A stretch of 64,000 nucleotides of DNA from JADCRZ01 sp965200945 (GCA_965200945.1 OZ241749.1:3472001-3536000), one strand, 5' to 3'; counted from the first letter of the stretch, positions 1 to 9,305 are shown. Notes: a model not told the origin generated them from the sequence alone. Translations and numbers: made by a program.

Positions 1-1827
1 GGTGAGGCCGGTGCTGAAGCCGTCGAGCGCAGATACCGCGTTGAGGGCATACCATTTCTGGTTGGGGAGCGGCAGTTTCGTGGCCGTCATCGAAGAGGTT
101 TCCGTACGGGTGTACAAGGCCGATTGCAGCAGGGTTACGCCGATATCGTGCGTGTGGTCGCCCCGGAAAGATTTGTCGTAATACACGAGGTTGTCCAGCG
201 TCCAGGAAACCCGGTTGGTCTGGTTGAGCTGGGCGTAGTTGGTGGAGCCGGGGTTGCCGCCGCCGCGGTTGATGGAGTTGGCATCCATCCAGCGGCCGTT
301 GTAGTAGGTCTGGAAATCCGGTCCGAAATTGACATGGTAGCGCAGCCCTTTGAAGAGCTTGGCTTCGGCATATACCGATCCGATCACGCGGAAGGTTTTG
401 CGGAGGTTAACATTGTATTTGTTCTCATCAACCGGGTTGGAGATGTTGATGTCGCCACCGGGCAGCAGGATGCGTTTGCCGGTGCTGTCGTATGGCACTG
501 CATAAGGCAGCATGCCCTGCAGGGCGGCATAGATGTTACCGGGGCCGGTCGCATTGGTGGTGGAGAAACCGTAGTTCTGGAAGCCGTAGCTGGTGTTCAC
601 GCTGCCGCCCATGCTGAACCATTTTGCGGGCGTAAGGTCTACGCTGAACTTGCCGGTGTAACGCCGGTAGCTCTGTCCGATCTGGGTTCCTTCGTTGTTC
701 AGGAAGCCGAAAGATCCGTAGGCCCGCACGTTCTGGGTACCGCCGCTCACGCTCACGGTATGGTCTTGGGTGAGCGCGGTCTGCAGGGCATATTTCGTCC
801 AGTCGGTGGTGGGTACCAGCTCGGGGTGCCAGGTGCCGTTCACCCATCCTTTCTGGATGTTGGCAAAGGCGATGGGGTCCTGGCCGAAAATGCGCTGGTC
901 GTCGGCCAGCGTGGGCTGATCCGGATAGGTGCTGTTGGCGGCTACGTTCGAATTTAAAAACTTCGCCCGCCGGTACGCATCGCGCCTGAACTCCACATAG
1001 TCGCCCGAGTTCATCATTTTCATGCGGTCGTACTGTTTTTCCACCGTCATGGTTCCTACATAGTTGATCGTCAGGGCGCCGTTCTTTCCCCGTTTGGTGG
1101 TTACCAGCACTACGCCGTTGGCGCCGCGGGAGCCGTATATGGCGGTGGCAGAAGCGTCTTTCAGGATGTCGATGCTTTCAATGTCGTTCGGGTTGATGGC
1201 ATCGATGCCGCCGAAGTTCAGGGGCACGCCGTCGACCACGTAGAGGGGACCGTTGCCGCCGCTGATGGAGCGCACGCCGCGGATCAGGATGCTGCCTACT
1301 TCACCGGGCCGTTCGTTGGAGGTAACGTCTACCCCGGCCGCTTTACCCTGGATGGCCTGTAATGCATTGGCCACCGGCCGCGAGCGGATCTCTTCTGCAT
1401 CCACGCTCACAATGGAGCTGGTGACCGTACCCTTTTTCTGGGTACCGTACCCCACCACCACTACCTGGTCGAGCTCGCTGGCAGCGGATTTCATGGCGAT
1501 GTCGAGCGTAAAGGTGACGCCCGGTTTCAGGTTGTAGCCCGACAGGGTCTGCGGCGCATAGCCGATGTTGCTGACGGAGAACGTGTAGGGTCCGCCGGCG
1601 GGTACTTTGGCGGTGAACACACCCGCAACGTCCGTCTTTGCACCTGTCGTAAAATTTGTTTGATTGTTGCGGATCGCAACCGATACCCCCGTGAGGGGAT
1701 GATCCTTGTCGTCGTACACGATGCCCCTGACCACCGTTGAATTTTCCTGCGCCTTCAGGATCAAAGGCAGGAACTGAAAGCAAAAAGCCACGAGCACAGC
1801 CAACATCGGGAGAAGCTTACATTTCAT
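1..1827 (-). CDS. SusC/RagA-family TonB-dependent outer-membrane receptor, C-terminal part cut by window edge
   Basis: An open frame runs from an ATG at 1827 to the window start with no stop, giving the first 609 residues. It imports oligosaccharides through the outer membrane, powered by TonB, with a SusD lid that is presumably beyond the left edge. The translation shows a signal peptide ending near LILKAQ, a CarboxypepD_reg-like domain (about residues 30-110), the TonB-box-like segment DQVVVVGYGTQ and a plug domain with LYVVDGVPLN and the SusC signature DASATAIYGSRGANGV, then the start of the barrel. There is no STN (secretin/TonB short N-terminal) domain before the CarboxypepD_reg-like part, which is notable beside a sigma/anti-sigma pair. 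FecR ends 99 bp upstream on the same strand, so co-transcription with sigma and FecR is plausible. The family call is secure; the substrate is unknown. Confidence 0.93.
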   Translation of the reverse strand, partial: MKCKLLPMLAVLVAFCFQFLPLILKAQENSTVVRGIVYDDKDHPLTGVSVAIRNNQTNFTTGAKTDVAGVFTAKVPAGGPYTFSVSNIGYAPQTLSGYNLKPGVTFTLDIAMKSAASELDQVVVVGYGTQKKGTVTSSIVSVDAEEIRSRPVANALQAIQGKAAGVDVTSNERPGEVGSILIRGVRSISGGNGPLYVVDGVPLNFGGIDAINPNDIESIDILKDASATAIYGSRGANGVVLVTTKRGKNGALTINYVGTMTVEKQYDRMKMMNSGDYVEFRRDAYRRAKFLNSNVAANSTYPDQPTLADDQRIFGQDPIAFANIQKGWVNGTWHPELVPTTDWTKYALQTALTQDHTVSVSGGTQNVRAYGSFGFLNNEGTQIGQSYRRYTGKFSVDLTPAKWFSMGGSVNTSYGFQNYGFSTTNATGPGNIYAALQGMLPYAVPYDSTGKRILLPGGDINISNPVDENKYNVNLRKTFRVIGSVYAEAKLFKGLRYHVNFGPDFQTYYNGRWMDANSINRGGGNPGSTNYAQLNQTNRVSWTLDNLVYYDKSFRGDHTHDIGVTLLQSALYTRTETSSMTATKLPLPNQKWYALNAVSALDGFSTGLT

Positions 1828-1926
1828 ATAGCTTGCAATTTGGTTTTATGAACAGAAATAAAAACCTCGTTAAGACACCACCTCGGATAGGTTTATCCTT
1901 TCCTTCGGCCTGAATATTATTTACGG

Positions 1927-3081
1927 CTACCGCCTGGTTAAAACATACGCCGAATCGCTCCTGGCGATCTTCAGGTTGTTCAGCTTTGCTATTCTTTCCA
2001 GGATCGCTTCCAGCGGTTTCGCCTTGTTGTATTGTCCGGTGAAATAGATCTTTTCAATACTTTTTTTATCGTACACGATCTTTGTATCGTTCAAAGCAGC
2101 CAGGTTGTCGAGTACATTGTCGAGCGATTGGTTGTTGAACATGTACCACGAGCCGTCGTTTACCTCCGAGATCGCGGGATCGTCGGCATCGATCCTTTCA
2201 TTCCAGCCCGAGCCGCCGGCCGCTTTTCTGACCCGGAAATTTCTTACCAGGGCGGGCGCCTGCATGCTGTAAACAAATTCCTGTCCGGGCAACAGGTAAA
2301 AATCCTTTTTCATCCGGGTGTCTGCCTTGTCCACGGCTTTTACCACCACTTTACCTTCGTAGAGCCGCACGGTCATGAGGCTGGCCGCCTTCAGCGCCGT
2401 AACGGTGAATTCCGTACCCAGGGCGGTGGTCGAGATCCTTCCGCTGGTGACCGTAAAAGGTTTTGTTTTGTCGTGGGCCACTTTGAAGAAGGCTTTCCCG
2501 GTTAAGCTGATATCGCGTGTTGCAGCGAACGATCTCAGGTAACTGATCCCGCTGCTGTCGGCCAGTATGCATTCGGTACCGTCAGGCAGTTGTATCTTTT
2601 TGTCTTTCCCGCTTGTATTTATCTCTCTCACCAGCGCACCGGCGATCGTTTCAGCCGGCTGCCCGGCCTTTTGCACATACGCCAGGCGGGCAGGCCCTTT
2701 TTTGCTGTTCCAGAAAAGAACCGTGGAAATAACCAGGATGACCGAAGCTGCCGCCACTGCTGTTAACCGGAAGTAACTTGTGTTGTACCAGGAAATGGAG
2801 ATCGGATCCTGCGGCAAAGCCTCTTCGGCATGAACGGGGGTTTGTAAATTTTCAGTCTTGTTTGTGGAGGTAAGAATGCCCTGCAGGATCTCCCGGGCAC
2901 GGTCTGCAGGAAGGGGCATCGTTGTCTGGTCAAGCAGAAGCGATCGACCGATCCTGTCTTTCAGGAACTGGTCAAAGCCGCCGGTGCTGACGAGTTGCAT
3001 AAACGCCTGGTGCTCGTCCGGAAGGATCCGGTCTGCCAGGTATTTATCCAGTAGGTCAAGAAACCGTTGCTCGTCTGTCAT
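1927..3081 (-). CDS. FecR-family anti-sigma factor
   Basis: This 384-residue inner-membrane regulator would hold the neighbouring ECF sigma factor inactive until a signal from an outer-membrane transporter arrives. It has a cytoplasmic N-terminal part (residues 1-100), one membrane segment (about 104-125, rich in Ala, Val and Leu), a periplasmic FecR domain (about 150-250, with LPDGTECILADSSGISY and LTGKAFFKV) and a C-terminal DUF4974 domain (about 310-380, with FNNQSLDNVLDNL and ILERIAKLNNLKI). Length and domain order match the Bacteroidota type. It lies 139 bp downstream of the sigma gene and 99 bp upstream of the SusC, all on the minus strand: the usual sigma, anti-sigma, transporter order. 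Confidence 0.95.
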   Translation of the reverse strand: MTDEQRFLDLLDKYLADRILPDEHQAFMQLVSTGGFDQFLKDRIGRSLLLDQTTMPLPADRAREILQGILTSTNKTENLQTPVHAEEALPQDPISISWYNTSYFRLTAVAAASVILVISTVLFWNSKKGPARLAYVQKAGQPAETIAGALVREINTSGKDKKIQLPDGTECILADSSGISYLRSFAATRDISLTGKAFFKVAHDKTKPFTVTSGRISTTALGTEFTVTALKAASLMTVRLYEGKVVVKAVDKADTRMKKDFYLLPGQEFVYSMQAPALVRNFRVRKAAGGSGWNERIDADDPAISEVNDGSWYMFNNQSLDNVLDNLAALNDTKIVYDKKSIEKIYFTGQYNKAKPLEAILERIAKLNNLKIARSDSAYVLTRR

Positions 3082-3220
3082 ACAGATGAAATTTCAGCCG
3101 GAAGGCTCCACACAGGAGCGCCCTGCTAGTAATGACGATTGGTAAAAAGGCCGGGAGTAGCCGGGCGGAAAAAATATTTTACGGTCAGGACGGGGGTGCG
3201 GCTAGTGCTTTGGTGGGAAA

Positions 3221-3826
3221 TTATTTTTGAGCCAACAGCAGCATCTTCAGCAGGACAACGATCGGGCTCCAGGAGTTGATGTGGTGCTTCAGGTAATGGC
3301 GGATGGATTGCAAGGCTTTGGCCATATGCGTTTTTACGGTTAGGCGGGAAAGCTGCATCTTTTCCGCGATGGCTTCCTGGCTGAGGCCTTCGAACCTGGA
3401 GAGCTGAAATACCTGTTTTTGCCGGGGAGGCAGCAAGTTGACGGCTTGCTGCAGCAGTTGCTGGTACTGGCGATCCTGGAGGCGGTTTTCTGTGTGGTGG
3501 TCGATCTCGGAGAAACTGCGCCCTATCACTTTGTAGATCACCGCTTCATTGGCCATTTTTTTGATCCGGTCGAAGACCATGTTCCGGGTCATCACAAACA
3601 GGTACGCGTCGAAGCGATCCACCTGTGCGATCTCGTCCCTTTTCAACCAGACCTTCAGAAACACATCCTGCACGATCTCCTCTGCCAGGGCCTCGCTTTT
3701 CAAGAACCGGAAGGCCGTACCGTACACCTGGTTGCGGTAGCGGTCGAACAGTTGTGTAAAAGCCCTTTCACTCCCTGCAGCCAGCAGCTGCAGTATCTTC
3801 TCCTCTTGTAAGTGTTTTCCGGACAT
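3221..3826 (-). CDS. ECF RNA polymerase sigma factor
   Basis: The 201-residue protein is an extracytoplasmic-function sigma-70 factor that should direct transcription of the adjacent SusC-type system. Sigma region 2 covers about residues 20-90 (FDRYRNQVYGTAFRFL and AEEIVQDVFLKVW) and region 4 about 130-185 (LPPRQKQVFQLSRFEGLSQE, followed by the recognition helix SRLTVKTHMAKAL). The hydrophobic C-terminal tail (PIVVLLKMLLL) is frequent in Bacteroidota sigma factors paired with FecR. It heads the minus-strand set sigma, FecR, SusC and is divergent from the GH115 gene across 665 bp. The ATG at 3826 is the first start that keeps a full region 2. Confidence 0.96.
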   Translation of the reverse strand: MSGKHLQEEKILQLLAAGSERAFTQLFDRYRNQVYGTAFRFLKSEALAEEIVQDVFLKVWLKRDEIAQVDRFDAYLFVMTRNMVFDRIKKMANEAVIYKVIGRSFSEIDHHTENRLQDRQYQQLLQQAVNLLPPRQKQVFQLSRFEGLSQEAIAEKMQLSRLTVKTHMAKALQSIRHYLKHHINSWSPIVVLLKMLLLAQK

Positions 3827-3847
3827 TAATCTATCGCTACCTGACTT

Positions 3848-3856
3848 CTAAAGGTA
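3848..3856 (-). promoter_or_regulatory. possible -7 promoter element of the sigma factor gene
   Basis: Read on the minus strand the bases are TACCTTTAG, one base from the Bacteroidota -7 consensus TAnnTTTG, and lie 22 bp upstream of the ATG at 3826. No convincing TTG-type -33 box is visible at the right spacing, so this is a weak call. Confidence 0.25.
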
Positions 3857-3886
3857 GCATAATTAGACTGCTTCCGGACACATGGC

Positions 3887-4080
3887 GATTTTGTCTGAAC
3901 CAGAATTGGCCTGATTAGCTGATTCGCTTGAGGGGGGATTCCTGCGCTTTCTGTTACATCCTGTTTTTTGTCTGAACCAGGATTTATGGGATTAAATTGA
4001 TTACTCTGAAGGCAAATTTGGCTAAGTCATCCCCCCTCAGGACAATCAGAAAACTTCTCCCGATCCTGGTTCAGCCAATT
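3887..4080. repeat. TCTGAACCAGGATT-type dispersed repeats with an inverted-repeat core
   Basis: Two direct copies of TTGTCTGAACCAG(A/G)ATT occur at 3891-3907 and 3969-3985, and an inverted relative (reverse complement of CTGAACCAGGATC) at 4062-4074. Between them lies an imperfect 21-nt inverted repeat (3919-3939 against 4029-4049, 17 of 21 matching) with a perfect 11-bp inner arm TGAGGGGGGAT / ATCCCCCCTCA. From memory, intergenic sequences of this sort are common in Bacteroidota genomes; their function is not established. The rest of the 3827-4491 gap shows no convincing gene. Confidence 0.7.
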
Positions 4081-4491
4081 GAATGCAAACGTGCAAGGTG
4101 TAAGCAGCGTAGATGTCGCTTCATGAGAGTGAATTGAAAAGTGAAGAAAAAGATTGTCCGGGAACCAGGAAGGCTCCCGAAAAATTTCGTTGCTTGAATC
4201 GATAATTAAAAATGATGTACAGGCCTGCGCAGGCAAGAAGTTATTGCAGGCACGAAGAAGAGATTAACATCGGTAGAGTGAACATTGCTGATAGGCGCCG
4301 ATGCATTGGTCGCACAGGTGTTTTGTTGTTAAGAGGTACATAGGTCTTGTTTTGGAAGTTTCCCGAATAGCCTACTTGCTTAGTAGACAAACATAGGATA
4401 TAATCTCAGCAACATCCAAAAAATATATAAAAATTAATGGAAACACCTCTCCGCGGATAATCGGTAACATTGCATCTCTCAAAAAATAAAG

Positions 4492-7395
4492 ATGAGCAGC
4501 TGGTTGATCCGTACCGTTTGGCTGGTGGTTTTTGCAGGGCCTTCCCTTTTACAGGCACAGGATTTTTCCTTTACACAAAAGGAGGGGCCGGTCACGATCC
4601 TTTACGGCAAAGCTGCGCCGGCGCTGGATTCCATTGCAGCCGGTTTGCTTGCCGAAGATATTGCGCGGGTAACGGACCGGAAGCCCGGGGTCGTTACGGA
4701 TGTTGCGGAAGCAAGAGGCAACGTGATCGTGATCGGAAATATTGCATCGCCCCTGGTTCAGAAGTTCAGGGGCACCCAATCGTTGAAGAAAGAGCTGGCA
4801 GGGAAATGGGAATGCTTTGCGCTGAAGGTAATCGACAAACCACTGAAGGGAATTTCAAAGGCGCTGGTTATAACGGGCAGCGACACACGAGGCACGGCGT
4901 ATGGTGTGTTTACGGTGTCTGAAAAGATCGGCGTGTCTCCCTGGTACTGGTGGGCGGATGTGCCGGCAAAAAAACAACCCGGGCTCACCCTTCAACAACC
5001 TGAATTTGTTTCATCACCGCCCTCTGTAAAATTCAGGGGCATCTTCATCAATGATGAGGACTGGGGACTGCGTCCCTGGGCGGCGGGCCACTTTGAACCG
5101 GAGGTGAAGAACATCGGTCCGGGAACGTATGCAAAAGTGTTTGAACTGTTGCTTCGCCTGAAAGCCAACCTCCTTTGGCCCGCGATGCATCCGGGCACGG
5201 CGCCGTTTTACTCTGTTCCGGGCAACAAAGAAGTTGCTGCAAATTATTCCATCCTCATCGGCTCATCGCATGCCGAGCCGATGCTGCGCAACAATGTGGG
5301 TGAATGGAACGAGAAAACGATGGGCGCATTCAACTACCTCACCAACAAAGAAAAGATCCTGCAATACTGGGAAGAGCGCGTGAAAGAAACCAGTCACAAC
5401 GAGGCAGTGTACACCATCGGGATGCGGGGTGTGCACGACGGACAGATGGAAGGCATCAAATCGGCCAGGGAAGCGGTGCCTGTTCTGGAACGCATCTTCC
5501 GGGATCAGCGGGAACTGCTGCGAAAATACAAAGGCAAAGACATCGCCTCTGTACCCCAGGCATTCACGGCGTATAAGGAAGTGCTCGAATTTTATGAGCA
5601 CGGGTTAAAAGTGCCCGACGATGTAACGCTGGTGTGGCCGGACGATAACTATGGATACATCCAGCAGTTGAATGATGAAAAGGAGAAAAAGCGTTCCGGA
5701 GGCTCAGGGGTTTATTACCATGTGTCGTACTGGGGCCGTCCGCACGACTATCTGTGGCTGAACACGGCCCACCCGTCGCTGGTGCGGGAAGAACTGATGA
5801 AAGCGTTTGAAAACGGGGCCAGCCGCCTGTGGGTGCTGAATGCGGGAGATATAAAACCGATGGAGTACAACATACAGCTGTTCATGGATATGGCGTATAA
5901 CGCAAAGCCATTTGGAAAGAGCCAATACACCTACAGCCATTTGCTGCACTGGTGTGAAGACGTTTTTGGAAAGCAGGATGCCCCAGCCATTACCAAATTA
6001 TGGTGGGAGTATTTCAACCTTGCTTTCGAACGAAAACCCGAGTTCATGGGATGGAGCCGGACCGAGCCTACCACTCCTACCCGGTCTACTGCCTACAATC
6101 ATTTTTATTATGGCGATGAAGCACAGCAGCGGCTCGACCGGTATTCGCAACTCGAAAGAGCTGTTTCTGATCTGCGCAGCCATACAGACACTGCGCATGC
6201 AGCGGCCTTTTACCAGTTGGTGTATTACCCGGTGACAGGCGCAGCCCGGATGAACAAAAAGATCCTGTACCACGAAAAAGCAGATCTGTATGCCCGGCAA
6301 AACCGACTCAGCAGCCATGATTTTGCAGTTATGTCGAAAGAATCATATGACAGCATCGAAACAGAAACGAAGTATTACAACGACACGCTGAGCAATGGCA
6401 AGTGGCAGGGAATGATGTCGATGAAGCCAAGGGATCTGCCCGTGTTTCAACCCCTGGCACCCCTCACCGCTCACCCGCAGAAAGGAGGCGGATGGTGCAT
6501 CGCCCCCGAAGGAACCGACACCAGCGCGATGACAGGCTTTCAACTGCCTGAATTCACCGAAGGATTACAGCAGCGCTATTTCGTCGACGTATTCCTGAGC
6601 GATTCGATCGGCCTGCAGTGGATGGCAACACCTTCTCAAGGATGGATACGGGTTTCTACAACCAACGGCCGTCTTTCGCCTCAGCGGCTTCAAAATCAGT
6701 CTCGGCTATGGGTAACCGTTGACTGGACAAAAGCACCCAAAGGGGATTCCGCCGCAGCCCACATCGATTTTGATGGTGCAAATAAACACTACAGCCTGCC
6801 TGTACGCATCCGTCGCCTGGCTGCCCCCGTAAAATGGACCGGATATGTGGAGGCGGATGGCTATGTATCGATGTATGCGCAGCATTACACGAACCGGCAC
6901 AACAGCAGTCTATCCATTTGGGAAACCATCGACGGGCTGGGCCATACCGGAACCTCCCTGATGGCCCGTGTAAGAACATCGCAGTCTCTATCTGACACAA
7001 CGCTGATAAGGAAAAAAGCCGCCTGCGTCGCCTATGATGTTTACACCCGCACAGAAGCTGCAGCCACGATGACCGCCTTTACCCTACCCACCCTTCCGCT
7101 CAACAAACATTTCAGCATGCGCTATGCCGTGTGCGTAGACGAAGGTCCGCTGCAGATCATAGACTCCAGATCGAACAGCACCGCACGTACCGAAGAATGG
7201 AAGCAGAACGTGCTCGGCAACCAGGCGGAAAGAAACATCCCGCTGCCCGTATTAACCAAAGGCAAGCACACCCTGAAGATATTTGCAATAGACCCCGGCG
7301 TCATCCTCGACCGGATCATCATTGATTTGGGTGGTTTCAGGAAGGCATATAGTATAGTGCCGGAAACGAAGATGGTAACGGGTTCCAAGAATTAG
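4492..7395 (+). CDS. glycoside hydrolase family 115 (xylan alpha-1,2-glucuronidase type)
   Basis: The 967-residue secreted enzyme belongs to GH115, which removes glucuronic or 4-O-methylglucuronic acid side groups from glucuronoxylan, or from arabinogalactan in some members. A signal peptide ends near LLQAQ (residue 22). The N-terminal domain (about 25-170) resembles that of GH67/GH20 enzymes. The catalytic core follows with the family-typical stretches KFRGIFINDEDWGLRPWA (about 180-200), ANLLWPAMHPG, IGSSHAEPMLRNN and TIGMRGVHDGQMEG (about 305-320). A beta-rich C-terminal region (about 680-960) matches the family length of 850-1000 residues. It stands alone on plus, with sigma divergent upstream and SusD convergent downstream. 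Start chosen because it gives a clean signal peptide; no obvious Shine-Dalgarno. Family call is firm, substrate inferred. Confidence 0.95.
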   Translation: MSSWLIRTVWLVVFAGPSLLQAQDFSFTQKEGPVTILYGKAAPALDSIAAGLLAEDIARVTDRKPGVVTDVAEARGNVIVIGNIASPLVQKFRGTQSLKKELAGKWECFALKVIDKPLKGISKALVITGSDTRGTAYGVFTVSEKIGVSPWYWWADVPAKKQPGLTLQQPEFVSSPPSVKFRGIFINDEDWGLRPWAAGHFEPEVKNIGPGTYAKVFELLLRLKANLLWPAMHPGTAPFYSVPGNKEVAANYSILIGSSHAEPMLRNNVGEWNEKTMGAFNYLTNKEKILQYWEERVKETSHNEAVYTIGMRGVHDGQMEGIKSAREAVPVLERIFRDQRELLRKYKGKDIASVPQAFTAYKEVLEFYEHGLKVPDDVTLVWPDDNYGYIQQLNDEKEKKRSGGSGVYYHVSYWGRPHDYLWLNTAHPSLVREELMKAFENGASRLWVLNAGDIKPMEYNIQLFMDMAYNAKPFGKSQYTYSHLLHWCEDVFGKQDAPAITKLWWEYFNLAFERKPEFMGWSRTEPTTPTRSTAYNHFYYGDEAQQRLDRYSQLERAVSDLRSHTDTAHAAAFYQLVYYPVTGAARMNKKILYHEKADLYARQNRLSSHDFAVMSKESYDSIETETKYYNDTLSNGKWQGMMSMKPRDLPVFQPLAPLTAHPQKGGGWCIAPEGTDTSAMTGFQLPEFTEGLQQRYFVDVFLSDSIGLQWMATPSQGWIRVSTTNGRLSPQRLQNQSRLWVTVDWTKAPKGDSAAAHIDFDGANKHYSLPVRIRRLAAPVKWTGYVEADGYVSMYAQHYTNRHNSSLSIWETIDGLGHTGTSLMARVRTSQSLSDTTLIRKKAACVAYDVYTRTEAAATMTAFTLPTLPLNKHFSMRYAVCVDEGPLQIIDSRSNSTARTEEWKQNVLGNQAERNIPLPVLTKGKHTLKIFAIDPGVILDRIIIDLGGFRKAYSIVPETKMVTGSKN

Positions 7396-7493
7396 TGGAG
7401 CAAAGGGATCCTGAATCGGCGATCATCAGGGGAGAAGATTATAAAGTCGAACATCATTTGAAATTCAACGCAGGCCAGCTTGCCCTGAAACCA

Positions 7494-7558
7494 CGTGCCG
7501 TAGGTACGCACGAAATATATCCATCTCATGCTACCCACCGGGCGTTCCGCTGGAACGC
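7494..7558. repeat. dispersed repeat with GCGTTCC/GGAACGC hairpin, copy 1
   Basis: The segment holds CGTGCCGTAGGTACGCACG (7494-7512, self-complementary ends) and a perfect 7-bp hairpin GCGTTCC-GCT-GGAACGC (7542-7558). The same two modules recur at 36282-36349, also between convergent genes. I recall closely similar sequences as abundant non-coding repeats in Bacteroidota; that is recollection, not a search. Confidence 0.65.
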
Positions 7559-7678
7559 GGTTTCGGGGCAGGCTGGCTTCGCTGTGTGGCTCAGGTTGGT
7601 TTATCTTCGAAGCCGCAGCACAACTCTTTCATTGGATAACGCGATGCTTTATTCCAAGCCGCCACCAATGGATTGTAT

Positions 7679-7777
7679 ATAATTTTATCATTCTTGCACA
7701 GGCGCTGACGCGCCATTACGCCAAAGCATTTTATTGCGCCTGCTCAAGGATGATTAAAAATGCGGATAAAATTTTAT
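7679..7777. repeat. long imperfect inverted repeat, possible bidirectional terminator
   Basis: Arms 7687-7705 and 7736-7754 match at 16 of 19 positions (with one further G-U possible) around a 30-nt loop; an outer pair, 7679-7689 with 7765-7777, extends the structure with AT-rich arms. The inner arms contain CAGGCGC and GCGCCTG, as in the GC-rich element at 14.7, 40.4 and 48.2 kb. Its place between convergent genes suits a two-way terminator, which is inference. Confidence 0.55.
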
Positions 7778-7874
7778 GGCCTCGATAGCAGTTTAGTATT
7801 TCATCGCGATATCAATTCACAGTATATTCCTGATGAACCCGGAAGAGACAGTAACACCCGACCTGCCACTTCCC

Positions 7875-9305
7875 CTACTGATAAATCGGCACCTTCATAA
7901 ACTGCGTCGGCAGCGGGTTTGGCACGTTGGGATTGGTGTTGATCTCGTTCTGGGGGTAGATGAACCGCTGGGGCTTCTGCGTGCCTGCATACAGCGGGAT
8001 CGGCAACTGCACAACGGGCACCGCTTTCGCCAGCCGCCGCACGTCGTTGAAGGCTTCGTACTGCAGCAGGAAGAAAATATACCGCTGCGCGATGATCTCA
8101 TACAGCAGCGCCGCCTGCACCGTCGCCAGCCTGCCCGGATTGGCCATGCCTGCCTGACTGAAATCGTCCGGCGTATAGGCATCATATCTTCTGCCGGCGG
8201 CCGCAATCGTTTTGCCGTTGATATATCCGCCAGACAAACCCGCTCGTACGCTGTTCAGCGCCGCCAGCCCCTTATCGGTCATGCCTAAGCGCGCCTGCGC
8301 CTCGGCCAGGATGAGCTGGTTCTCGTAATAGGTGATGATGGGATTCGGTGCATCTTTGGCGAACATCCCGTTGTCGGTATTGGGATCGAGGGAGCCGGCC
8401 GTGATCGCGCCTACCTTGAAATAATAGTTGTACAGCGCGGTCTCATCGGTTTTCAGATTGACCGATCCGATCCGCGACCGCATCAGCACGGGCAGGTAGG
8501 CGCCATCAAACCCCGCATCGCCCGACCGGGTGAGTCGGAAAAAATCGTAGTTCTGGTTCAGGTCGATGCCCTGGCTGGTTCCATGCGGCACCAGCGCATC
8601 ACCGGCCGCGCTGCCAATGCCCGAACCGGCTGCCGTAACTGCAGCGGCGTAGTCGCCGGTGTGCAGATACAGGCGGGCCTTGAGCGTATAGGCGGCTGCT
8701 TTCCACTTTGCCACATTGCCTTTGTAAATAAAATCCTGTGCGCTGAAACCCAGTCCGGTCGGGGCCGACAGGTTCACGATGGCGTCGTCCAGCCTCTTCT
8801 GCAGCGCAGTGTAAACATCCGCTTGTTTGTCGAACACCGGCGTAGGATATTTCACGATGTCGAAGGCCTGGCTGTAGGGTATATCGCCATACAGGTCGGT
8901 GGCTTTGGCGATCACCAGGGCTTCCATCACCTCTCCCACCCCTTTTGTCCATTTATCGCCGGCCGCATCGGCTTTGGTCTGTATCAGCCGGGCCTGGCTG
9001 GCCACGGGATACAACGGCGTCCAGCTGAACGTGCTGGCCGATACGATATAGCTGGCGTAGGTCTGCTGGGCCCGCGAAAGGCCATTCAGCTCGCCCGCCC
9101 AGATAGCGGAGATGCGCACGTCCGTGTCTTCATGCAGCAGCGACACGCCCAGCAGCGTGCCCGATATCAGCGTGGTTACATCGATGTCGGTGACAGCATT
9201 CGGATTGCTGGTGATGTTGGGATCGTTGTACACTTTGCGGCAACCGCCGAACAGGGTCAGCCCCAGCAGGGCGGCGGTCATGTTGTGTAAAAAAGAACGG
9301 TTCAT
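7875..9305 (-). CDS. SusD-like outer-membrane lipoprotein (SusD-like 2 / PF12771 type)
   Basis: This 476-residue lipoprotein would sit as a lid on the SusC encoded just upstream and bind the glycan or other nutrient. The start is placed at the ATG at 9305, which gives a signal peptide with lipobox LFGGC (Cys about 22); a start 11 codons earlier would bury it. SISAIWAGELNGLSRAQQ, the helical repeat-like middle and the end (ALLYEIIAQRYIFFLLQYEAFNDVRR) fit the second SusD-like class rather than the RagB/SusD class of the other five systems. It is 69 bp downstream of the SusC gene, and no enzyme gene follows. Substrate unknown. Confidence 0.9.
   Translation of the reverse strand: MNRSFLHNMTAALLGLTLFGGCRKVYNDPNITSNPNAVTDIDVTTLISGTLLGVSLLHEDTDVRISAIWAGELNGLSRAQQTYASYIVSASTFSWTPLYPVASQARLIQTKADAAGDKWTKGVGEVMEALVIAKATDLYGDIPYSQAFDIVKYPTPVFDKQADVYTALQKRLDDAIVNLSAPTGLGFSAQDFIYKGNVAKWKAAAYTLKARLYLHTGDYAAAVTAAGSGIGSAAGDALVPHGTSQGIDLNQNYDFFRLTRSGDAGFDGAYLPVLMRSRIGSVNLKTDETALYNYYFKVGAITAGSLDPNTDNGMFAKDAPNPIITYYENQLILAEAQARLGMTDKGLAALNSVRAGLSGGYINGKTIAAAGRRYDAYTPDDFSQAGMANPGRLATVQAALLYEIIAQRYIFFLLQYEAFNDVRRLAKAVPVVQLPIPLYAGTQKPQRFIYPQNEINTNPNVPNPLPTQFMKVPIYQ

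Larger units (their letters stand above)
7396..7874. other. convergent intergenic region made of structured repeats
   Basis: This 479-bp gap lies between two genes that converge (GH115 from the left, SusD from the right). Short open frames here (for example 7395-7682) run through repeat sequence and have no protein-like character. It holds the hairpins at 7494-7558 and the long inverted repeat at 7679-7777, listed separately. Confidence 0.6.

Noticed and set aside
3887..4080. possible CRISPR array because of repeated TTGTCTGAACCAG units
   Set aside because: Only two direct copies with one inverted, unequal spacing, and no cas genes in the window.
7395..7682. 95-codon frame after GH115
   Set aside because: It runs through the GCGTTCC repeat and hairpins; residue composition is not protein-like.
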